Assembly: GCA_023436025.1 (NCBI GenBank)
Contig: JAEZKX010000307.1
Span: 1-11,965 of the forward strand
Origin: Pseudomonadota bacterium
GTDB taxonomy: Bacteria; Pseudomonadota; Gammaproteobacteria; Burkholderiales; Burkholderiaceae_C
DNA length: 11,965 nt
Direction: 5' to 3'
Positions within the stretch are counted from its first letter, which is position 1. Every line of letters begins with the position of its first letter. Both the position numbers and the translations under genes were made by a program. The notes below the pieces were generated by a model, which ran no database searches, was not told the origin of the DNA, and was given only the letters and a program-made list of their open reading frames with translations. Shown here piece by piece: positions 6,741-11,965 of the stretch.

Positions 6741-8555
6741 ATGGGCCAGATGTTGAGGATCCGTTCGATATTCGCAGCGGCCGCCACGGCGGCGCTCGTG
6801 ACGGGCTGCGGCGGTGGCGGCAAGAGCGACGTGCCGCTGGGCGAGGTGCCCGCACCCGCACCCCCGCCGGTTGCGGAGGCCCCGGCGCCCGCGCCGGAGC
6901 CGGTGAAGGTCGCCGCGCCGGGCTCGCTGCTGCCGCCGCTGCCGGCCAACAAGACCATCACCGCGGCCGACTGCACCGCCGCCAGGCTGGGGACCGACAT
7001 TCCCGTGGCGAGCATCGGCGAGCCGGTCGCCGCGGTCACGCTGGCCGCGCCCACCTGGACCGCTGCCACCGGCACCACGCCGGGCTACTGCACCGTCGAC
7101 GGCGCCATGGCGCCGGTGGATACCGCGGCCACTGCCAGGCCGATCAACTTCCGGGTCGTGCTCCCCGAGAGCTGGAGTTACAGGGCGGCGCAGCAGGGCG
7201 GCGCCGGCATGAACGGCTTCATCCCCAACCTGACCGGTGCCGTCGACGGCTTCCCCTCCTTCATCTCGCGCGGCTGGGCGGTCTCCGGCAGCGACTCGGG
7301 CCATACCTTCGCAGGCAATGACTGGGCCCTGAACGAAGAGGCCATGAAGAACCTCGGCTACATGCAGATGAAGAAGACGCATGACGCCGCCTGGGTGCTG
7401 ATCGAGCGCATGTACGGCGAGAAGCCGCGCTTCTCCTACTGGTACGGCGGCTCGCAGGGCGGGCGCGAGGGCCTGATGGTGGCGCAGCGCTATCCCGCCG
7501 ACTACGACGGCATCATCTCCAACGTGCCGATCGTCAACTTCTCATCGCTGATGCTGGGCCCGGTGCTGCTGCGCATCCAGGAGAAGCCGCTGGCCAACTG
7601 GGTGACGCAGGAAAAGCGCAACGCGATCGCCGCCGAAGTCATGCGCCAGTGCGACAAGCTCGACGGCCTCACCGACGGCGTGATCAACAACTACATGGCC
7701 TGCTGGAAGATCTTCGACGTGACGCAGGGCGCCGCCGGCCGCGACCCCTGGGCCGCCAAGCGCTGCCCCGGCAACGTCGATCCGGATCCGGCCGACACCA
7801 GCGCCGCGGCCTGCCTGACCGCGGACCAGATCGAGACGCTGCAGTTCACGTACAGGCGCTACAACTTCGCGACGCCCCTGGCCCACGGCCTGCAGACCTT
7901 CGGCATGTGGCTGCCGGGCACCGACCCGGGCGGCAGCGGCCTGATCGTGCCCACCCGCTACGTCGGCCAGGAGGGCGCCACCGGCGCGGCGACCAAGTAC
8001 ACCCACCTGGGCATCCTGGGGGTCACCGGCTTCCTGTTCCAGGACCTGGACGTCGATCCGCTCACCTACGTCGAAGGCGGCGCCCTCAACGCCCGCCGCG
8101 TCGAGATCTCGCAGTGGCTCGACGCCGCCAATCCCGACCTGACGGCCTTCTACCAGCGCGGCGGCAAGATCATCTCGATGATGGCCACCAACGACACGCT
8201 GGCCTCGCCGGGCTCGCAACTGGACTACTATGCGTCCGTGCATGCCAAGATGGGCACGCCCTTGACGGACACGTTCGCGCGCTTCTACATCCTGCCCGGC
8301 GCGGGCCACGGGATGTCGGGCAACAACCACGGCGTCAACGGCGACGGCCAGGCCATCGCGACGTCGGCCATCCCGTCCACCTTCGACCGCCTCGGCCTGC
8401 TGACCGACTGGGTCGAGAACAACCGTGAGCCGCCCAAGACGGCGCTGGTGTTCGGTGGGACGGCCACGCGTCCGCTGTGCTCGTACCCGGCGTATCCCAG
8501 GTACGTCGCCGGCCCGACCACCTCGGCCAGCTCGTTCACCTGCGCGACGGACTGA
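6741..8555 (+). CDS. Tannase/feruloyl esterase family lipoprotein, variant lacking the active-site disulfide (esterase 1)
   Basis: A 604-residue alpha/beta-hydrolase of the tannase/feruloyl esterase family, probably cleaving an ester at the cell surface or in the periplasm. Residues 1-22 form a lipoprotein signal with lipobox VTGC (C23), then a Gly-rich and Pro/Ala-rich linker to about residue 60. Likely triad: S238 in YGGSQGGREG, D485 in ATNDTLASP, H523 in PGAGHGMSG. The family's usual CS-D-HC pattern is altered: Gly precedes the Ser (G237) and Gly follows the His (G524), so the disulfide joining those positions cannot form. Eight other cysteines (78, 117, 304, 321, 342, 358, 580, 601) remain, and a calcium-loop-like DGLTDGVINN (about 308-317) is retained. 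ATG 6741 is chosen because AAGGAG (6729-6734) precedes it and the signal peptide starts there; an in-frame ATG at 6705 has neither. Substrate unknown. Divergent from marR and followed by luxR 88 bp later. Confidence 0.9.
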   Translation: MGQMLRIRSIFAAAATAALVTGCGGGGKSDVPLGEVPAPAPPPVAEAPAPAPEPVKVAAPGSLLPPLPANKTITAADCTAARLGTDIPVASIGEPVAAVTLAAPTWTAATGTTPGYCTVDGAMAPVDTAATARPINFRVVLPESWSYRAAQQGGAGMNGFIPNLTGAVDGFPSFISRGWAVSGSDSGHTFAGNDWALNEEAMKNLGYMQMKKTHDAAWVLIERMYGEKPRFSYWYGGSQGGREGLMVAQRYPADYDGIISNVPIVNFSSLMLGPVLLRIQEKPLANWVTQEKRNAIAAEVMRQCDKLDGLTDGVINNYMACWKIFDVTQGAAGRDPWAAKRCPGNVDPDPADTSAAACLTADQIETLQFTYRRYNFATPLAHGLQTFGMWLPGTDPGGSGLIVPTRYVGQEGATGAATKYTHLGILGVTGFLFQDLDVDPLTYVEGGALNARRVEISQWLDAANPDLTAFYQRGGKIISMMATNDTLASPGSQLDYYASVHAKMGTPLTDTFARFYILPGAGHGMSGNNHGVNGDGQAIATSAIPSTFDRLGLLTDWVENNREPPKTALVFGGTATRPLCSYPAYPRYVAGPTTSASSFTCATD

Positions 8556-8581
8556 CCGTCGGCGGCGAGCTGAAGGCGAAC

Positions 8582-8616
8582 TGCCCGCATCCGCGGGCAT
8601 TTCGCGCTTTGCGCGA
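8582..8616 (+). repeat. Two back-to-back hairpins between esterase 1 and luxR
   Basis: TGCCCGC/GCGGGCA (8582-8588 and 8593-8599, loop ATCC) is followed by TTT and then directly by a second stem TCGCGC/GCGCGA (8602-8607 and 8611-8616, loop TTT). The first hairpin with its short T-run may work as a weak terminator that lowers luxR expression relative to the esterase. No A/T-rich promoter is obvious between it and luxR, so read-through is plausible. Confidence 0.45.
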
Positions 8617-8643
8617 GGAAAATAGAACAAGGAGACAAACGCC

Positions 8644-9435
8644 ATGAGGACTTGGAACGCGCCCACGGCCGACACGGCAGCGGCCCCCCAACAGGCACTG
8701 GCCGGCATCATCGACGAGCTTGGCCAGCCGGGCTTTCCCCGCGTGCTGCTGGGGCGGGTCAGCCCGCTGGTGCCGGCGGCCTCGTTCTCCGTCTACCAGA
8801 TTGGCAGCGGCCGCACGCCTCGCCTGTTCATGTCGGCCACGCACGGCGTGCCCGACTGCACGCACGACTGCTGGCGGGCCTACCTCTCGGGGCCGCACCG
8901 CACCGACCGCAGCTTCGCCGCGGCCGCGGCCGAACCCGGCATCCTGCTGTGCCATGTCGACGCCGCCGAGGTGCCGCCCGAGCACCGGGCCCGCGTCTAC
9001 GAGGCCCACGGCATGGCCGAGCGCATCTCGGCGGTGCGGCGCGAGGCCGACGGCGCCCTGTTCGCGCTCAACCTGTACCGGCACCAGCACCAGCATCCCT
9101 TCACCGACACGCAGGTCGCGGCCTTCGAGGCGATGGCGCCCGCGCTGGTGGCGCTGGCGCGCAAGCACGTGGCGCTGACGCCGGACCGGCGCGACGACCG
9201 CACGGTGGACCACTGGCGCGGCCGCCTGGCGGCGCTCGATGCCGGCCTCACCGCCCGCGAGATCGACGTCTGCGCCCGGTTGCTGCGCGGCATGACGCAG
9301 GAAGGCGTCGCCGCCGACCTGCGCCTGGGCCTGACCACGGTCAAGACCTACCGCAACCGCGCCTTCGCCCGCCTGGGCATCCACTTCCGCAACGAGCTGT
9401 TTGCGCTGCTGGCGGCGCAGCCGCCACTGCACTGA
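8644..9435 (+). CDS. LuxR-type transcriptional regulator with N-terminal sensor-like domain
   Basis: A 263-residue regulator. The C-terminal LuxR/FixJ helix-turn-helix is clear at about 202-255: LTAREIDVCARLLRGMTQEGVAADL followed by the recognition helix region TTVKTYRNRAFARLGI. The N-terminal 180 residues contain no receiver aspartate pattern or autoinducer-domain motif that I recognise; the pattern of alternating strands and ALNLYRHQHQHPFTD...FEAMAPALVALARKHVAL suggests a GAF-like small-molecule sensor, which is inference. AAGGAG (8629-8634) lies 9 bases before the ATG. The gene is 88 bp downstream of esterase 1 in the same direction, convergent with esterase 2, and ends at a bidirectional terminator. 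It is the natural candidate to bind the paired dyads between esterase 2 and the acyl-CoA synthetase, since class II LuxR activators commonly bind near -42. The stop codon lies in a (ACTGA)x3 run at 9431-9445. Confidence 0.88.
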   Translation: MRTWNAPTADTAAAPQQALAGIIDELGQPGFPRVLLGRVSPLVPAASFSVYQIGSGRTPRLFMSATHGVPDCTHDCWRAYLSGPHRTDRSFAAAAAEPGILLCHVDAAEVPPEHRARVYEAHGMAERISAVRREADGALFALNLYRHQHQHPFTDTQVAAFEAMAPALVALARKHVALTPDRRDDRTVDHWRGRLAALDAGLTAREIDVCARLLRGMTQEGVAADLRLGLTTVKTYRNRAFARLGIHFRNELFALLAAQPPLH

Positions 9436-9464
9436 ACTGAACTGAAACGCCCCGCGCCTCCATG

Positions 9465-9492
9465 AAAAAAGCCGCTCCGGGGAGCGGCTTTT
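9465..9492. terminator. Bidirectional intrinsic terminator between luxR and esterase 2
   Basis: GCCGCTC (9471-9477) pairs with GAGCGGC (9482-9488) around CGGG, preceded by AAAAAA (9465-9470) and followed by TTTT (9489-9492). It reads as a stem plus U-run on both strands and lies between two convergent genes, 29 bases after luxR and 22 bases after the esterase 2 stop. Confidence 0.92.
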
Positions 9493-9514
9493 CGCTAGCT
9501 GGCCGAAGCCCTCA

Positions 9515-11227
9515 TCAGGAGTCCGAGCAGACGAAGTTCTCGGCGTCTTCCACGCTGCCCGTGCCCTTGTACTTGGCGAATTGCGGGTAGGCGCACAGCG
9601 GGCGGGTGCGGTTCGGGAAGTAGGCGTTGTTCGCCGCCGCCTTGGCCAGGATGCGCTCGGGCGCGATGCCCTTCTCGACCCAGTCGACCATCGCCTGCAG
9701 CGAGTCGAAGCTGTCGGTGGCCGGACCGCCGGCGCAGTGGTTCATGCCCGGCACGTAGAAGGCGCGGGCGAACTGCTGGGTGTTGGCCAGGCCGCCGTTG
9801 TTCACGACCAGCTGGTCGTAGTAGCGCTGCGACTCGCGGGCCGAGAAGATCGGGTCGGCCATGCCGTGCACGATCATCAGCTTGCCGCCGCTGGCCCGGT
9901 AGGCCGCCAGCGTGGTGTCGCGGTAGGTGTCGTACACCTGCGAGAACGGCTCCATGCGCAGCGGATCGGTGTCGAAGTTGAAGCCCAGGATGTCGAAGGT
10001 CGGGTCCGGCGGCGTGAAGAACTCGTTGCGCAGCGCGTCGGCCATCAGCGTGACGTAGGCCGAGTTGGGCGTCGCGGTGGTCGACGACCCCAGCGGCCAG
10101 GAGCGCCAGCCGGGCGCGCGGATGCCCGCGTCCCAGGGCTGCGGGAAGTACAGCTCGGTGCCGTAGGAGTTGCGCGGGCCGGCGAACACATCCTTCACCG
10201 CGCTCACCTGTTCCGCGGTCAGGCAGGTGGCGGTCTTGGCGCCGGTGCACTGCAGCACGACCGGGTCGAAGTTGCAGGCATTGGTGTTGCTCACCATGCC
10301 GTCGGCGGCGCCGTCGGTGGCATCGCATGCCTGCAGCACCGCGTCGGCCAGGATGCCGAGGTCGGCGTTCGTGAGCGCCTGCGCCAGGATGGGCCGGCCG
10401 CTGCCGTCGGTCGGGGCGGCGGCGGTGAGCTTGGCATGGTTCCACATGGCCGCGACGGTCGCGCCGCTGGACACCCGCATCGCCGGCGCGCCGGCGATGA
10501 TGCCGTCGAAGTAGTCGGGGAAGCGCTGCGAGAACATCATGCCCTGGCGGCCGCCGCCGGAGCAGCCGGCGAAGTACGCGTACGACGCGGGCTTGCTGTA
10601 GCGCGCGGCGATCAGCGTCTTGGCCGCCTGCGCTGCCTTGTCGTGCGCGTTGTAGGCGTGGTCGGTGCGCGCCTGCGGGTCGGAGCCGAAGGAGGCCGCC
10701 GTGGGACCCTGGTGGCCAGCGTCGGTGGCGACCACCGCGTAGCCCTGGCCCAGCGGCGAGGGCGTCGCGCCGGAGATGCCGGCGGTGCGCGAGGTGTCGG
10801 CCAGTGAACCGTCGTTGCCGCCGCCGCCCAGGTAGAGCATGCGGCCGTTGAAGTTGTCGGGCAGGCTCAGGCGGAAGCCGATGTAGTAGTTGTTGCCGTC
10901 GACGCCGACGCGCGGATCCATCTTGCCTTCGACCACGCAGTGCCCGGGCAGCAGGTCGCCGGTGGGCATGTTGCCGACACGGCGCGTGCCGTCGGCGTGG
11001 TACACGGTGGTGACGGTGGTGTTGGCTAGCCCCGGGGCGGCGGGCAGGCCCTCGCACCAGGCGCGGGACTGCTCGGCCGTCAGCACGGGCGCTTCGGGCG
11101 TCGGTGGTGGCTCCTCGGCGACCGGCGGGGCGGTGAAGTCACCGCTGCTGCCGCCTCCGCCGCAGGCGGCGAGCAGCCCGGCCAGCACGATGGCGCTGGC
11201 GCGGAAGGTGAAGGTGGATGGACGCAT
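9515..11227 (-). CDS. Tannase/feruloyl esterase family lipoprotein, MHETase-like (esterase 2)
   Basis: A 570-residue alpha/beta-hydrolase lipoprotein of the tannase/feruloyl esterase family. The signal peptide ends in lipobox LAAC (C22), then a Gly/Pro-rich linker to about 45. The canonical CS-D-HC catalytic set is intact: C222-S223 in AGCSGGGRQG, D458 in HGMADPIF, H497-C498 in GMNHCAGG. The ten non-lipid cysteines (58, 97, 222, 301, 318, 327, 335, 498, 545, 567) fit five disulfides in the order known from Ideonella MHETase; a calcium-loop-like DATDGAADGMV (302-312), an oxyanion-type GGGGNDGS and a lid segment GWRSWPLGS (373-381) also match. MHETase's carboxylate-binding residues do not seem conserved, so the substrate is probably another aromatic or bulky ester. 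ATG 11227 is preferred over one at 11260 because AGGAGA (11238-11233) lies 5 bases before it and it gives a normal signal peptide. Divergent from the acyl-CoA synthetase. Confidence 0.93.
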   Translation of the reverse strand: MRPSTFTFRASAIVLAGLLAACGGGGSSGDFTAPPVAEEPPPTPEAPVLTAEQSRAWCEGLPAAPGLANTTVTTVYHADGTRRVGNMPTGDLLPGHCVVEGKMDPRVGVDGNNYYIGFRLSLPDNFNGRMLYLGGGGNDGSLADTSRTAGISGATPSPLGQGYAVVATDAGHQGPTAASFGSDPQARTDHAYNAHDKAAQAAKTLIAARYSKPASYAYFAGCSGGGRQGMMFSQRFPDYFDGIIAGAPAMRVSSGATVAAMWNHAKLTAAAPTDGSGRPILAQALTNADLGILADAVLQACDATDGAADGMVSNTNACNFDPVVLQCTGAKTATCLTAEQVSAVKDVFAGPRNSYGTELYFPQPWDAGIRAPGWRSWPLGSSTTATPNSAYVTLMADALRNEFFTPPDPTFDILGFNFDTDPLRMEPFSQVYDTYRDTTLAAYRASGGKLMIVHGMADPIFSARESQRYYDQLVVNNGGLANTQQFARAFYVPGMNHCAGGPATDSFDSLQAMVDWVEKGIAPERILAKAAANNAYFPNRTRPLCAYPQFAKYKGTGSVEDAENFVCSDS

Positions 11228-11258
11228 GCATGTCTCCTGTTGTGGGTAAAGCGCGGCC

Positions 11259-11264
11259 ACTGTA
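11259..11264 (-). promoter_or_regulatory. Candidate -10 of esterase 2
   Basis: TACAGT on the minus strand, in the context CTACAGTG, matches four of six positions of TATAAT. It would place the start near 11252, giving a leader of about 24 bases that contains the AGGAGA ribosome binding site. The left 20-bp dyad would then be centred near -43.5. No -35 consensus is present, as expected if an activator recruits polymerase. Confidence 0.45.
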
Positions 11265-11285
11265 GGACCGGCGGTGGCGCGCGCC

Positions 11286-11305
11286 TGTCATCCCAGAGGA
11301 CGACA
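11286..11305. promoter_or_regulatory. Dyad operator, left copy
   Basis: TGTCATCC-CAGA-GGACGACA is a 20-bp interrupted palindrome with seven of eight half-site positions symmetric. It is nearly identical to the dyad at 11329-11348. It lies upstream of esterase 2 and is a probable regulator-binding site, with the LuxR-type protein at 8644 the best local candidate. Confidence 0.65.
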
Positions 11306-11328
11306 ACCGCGCCACGGCCCGTGGAGCG

Positions 11329-11348
11329 TGTCCTCCTCTGGGACGACA
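11329..11348. promoter_or_regulatory. Dyad operator, right copy
   Basis: TGTCCTCC-TCTG-GGACGACA is a 20-bp interrupted palindrome with seven of eight half-site positions symmetric. Together with the left copy and flanks it forms a 22-bp imperfect inverted repeat with 19 matches. Dyad centres are 43 bp apart, about four helical turns, so bound dimers would sit on roughly the same DNA face. Confidence 0.65.
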
Positions 11349-11368
11349 CGCTCGGCGGCGCGCCGCGC

Positions 11369-11374
11369 TACAGT
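11369..11374 (+). promoter_or_regulatory. Candidate -10 of the acyl-CoA synthetase
   Basis: TACAGT in the context CTACAGTG is the same octamer found on the other strand for esterase 2. It predicts a start near 11381 and a 40-base leader. The right dyad is then centred at -42.5, overlapping the -35 position. Confidence 0.45.
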
Positions 11375-11420
11375 GCTGCGGCCTGCGCGCGGCTGCGCGC
11401 GAGGCGAACACGGGAGACGC

Positions 11421-11965
11421 ATGGCAGCACGAAGAGACGCATCCGTCTGGGATGCAGAGTCCGAGGGATACGAGCTACTCGACGAGACCGTCGGGACGCT
11501 GCTCGACCGACAGGCGCAGGCGCTGGGCGACCAGGAGGCCGTGGTCTACCGCTATCCGGAAGACGGGCTGGAGCTGCGCCTGAGCTTCGCGCAGCTGCGC
11601 GAGCGCGTCGACGCGGTCGGCCGCGGGCTGCTGGCCCTGGGCGTGGGTGCCGGCGACAAGGTCGCCGTGCTGGCCACCAACATTCCCGAATGGCTGCTGC
11701 TGGAACTGGCGGTGCAGCGCATCGGCGCCGTGCTGGTCACGGTCAACACCAATGCGCGTCGGGCCGAGCTCGACTACCTGCTGCGCCAGGCCGAGGTGCA
11801 CACCCTGTTCACCCTGGCCTCCTACCGCGGCAATGCCTACCTCGAGACGCTGGCGGCGCTGGTGCCTGAACTCGCCGCCGCCGGCACCGACCCGCGCCAG
11901 GCGCTGCGCAGCGACGCCTACCCCGCGCTGCGCCACGTGGTGCGGCTGGGCCCGGCGGCCGGCGG
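11421..11965 (+). CDS. AMP-binding acyl-CoA synthetase, N-terminal part (3' truncated)
   Basis: The frame is open from ATG 11421 to the window end (181 codons visible). The N-terminus resembles fatty-acyl-CoA synthases of the adenylate-forming (ANL) family: YELLDETVGTLLDRQAQALGDQEAVVY (about 17-43), LSFAQLRERVDAVGRGLLALGVGAGDKVAVLATNIPEW (about 53-90), and the following AVQRIGAVLVTVNTNARRAELDYLLRQAEV (about 96-125). Such enzymes activate a carboxylic acid with ATP to an acyl-adenylate and transfer it to coenzyme A. The P-loop, the A8 motif and the catalytic lysine lie beyond the window, so activity and substrate cannot be assessed. GGGAGAC (11412-11418) just before the ATG is a fair ribosome binding site. 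It is divergent from esterase 2 through a symmetric promoter region, suggesting that the ligase activates an acid released by the esterase; this is inference. Confidence 0.88.
   Translation, partial: MAARRDASVWDAESEGYELLDETVGTLLDRQAQALGDQEAVVYRYPEDGLELRLSFAQLRERVDAVGRGLLALGVGAGDKVAVLATNIPEWLLLELAVQRIGAVLVTVNTNARRAELDYLLRQAEVHTLFTLASYRGNAYLETLAALVPELAAAGTDPRQALRSDAYPALRHVVRLGPAAG

Noticed and set aside
7542..8711. Long minus-strand open frame across esterase 1
   Set aside because: Antisense shadow of the esterase with biased composition and no domain; it also runs through the hairpins and the luxR start.
11240..11869. Plus-strand open frame of 209 codons at the right end
   Set aside because: It runs through the paired dyads and is out of frame with the acyl-CoA synthetase at 11421, which has clear family motifs and a ribosome binding site.
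1..11965. CRISPR arrays, tRNA or rRNA genes, transposases, phage genes
   Set aside because: None seen: no regularly spaced identical repeats other than the short CGCAAAA element, no tRNA cloverleaf or rRNA motif noticed, and no recombinase or phage protein among the supported reading frames.

Overview
The window is very G+C-rich (by eye about 70 %) with tightly packed genes. Its gene content (transaldolase next to phosphoglucose isomerase, an FbpBC-type ABC transporter, several GGAGAC-type ribosome binding sites, tannase-family lipoproteins) points to a betaproteobacterium of the Burkholderiales, probably a Comamonadaceae-like genus. This is inferred from gene content and style; no RNA gene or species marker is present.

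Left part (1-6100) is ordinary chromosome. It starts inside a fused two-domain ABC permease of the iron(III)/phosphonate (FbpB) type, followed without a gap by its ATPase (FbpC type). A 179-bp gap then holds an unusual 122-bp inverted-repeat element built from CGCAAAA units. Next come transaldolase (talB) and glucose-6-phosphate isomerase (pgi), overlapping by 4 bp, and a small DUF805 membrane protein that ends at a good terminator.

Right part (6100-11965) looks like an accessory ester-utilisation module: a MarR regulator (minus strand); a divergent tannase/feruloyl-esterase-family lipoprotein (esterase 1); a LuxR-type regulator behind it; a bidirectional terminator; a second, minus-strand tannase-family lipoprotein (esterase 2) that resembles Ideonella MHETase in architecture; and, divergent from esterase 2, the start of an acyl-CoA synthetase that runs off the window.

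The inferred logic is that surface lipoprotein esterases cleave an ester outside the cell or in the periplasm, and that the synthetase activates the released acid to its CoA thioester. The two regulators would sense the substrate or product. The most notable signals are: (a) a mirror-symmetric divergent promoter between esterase 2 and the synthetase, with two near-identical 20-bp dyads, each centred about 43 bp upstream of its own predicted start; (b) esterase 1 has lost exactly the two cysteines of the family's active-site disulfide while keeping the other eight and the Ser-Asp-His triad; (c) the CGCAAAA inverted-repeat element.
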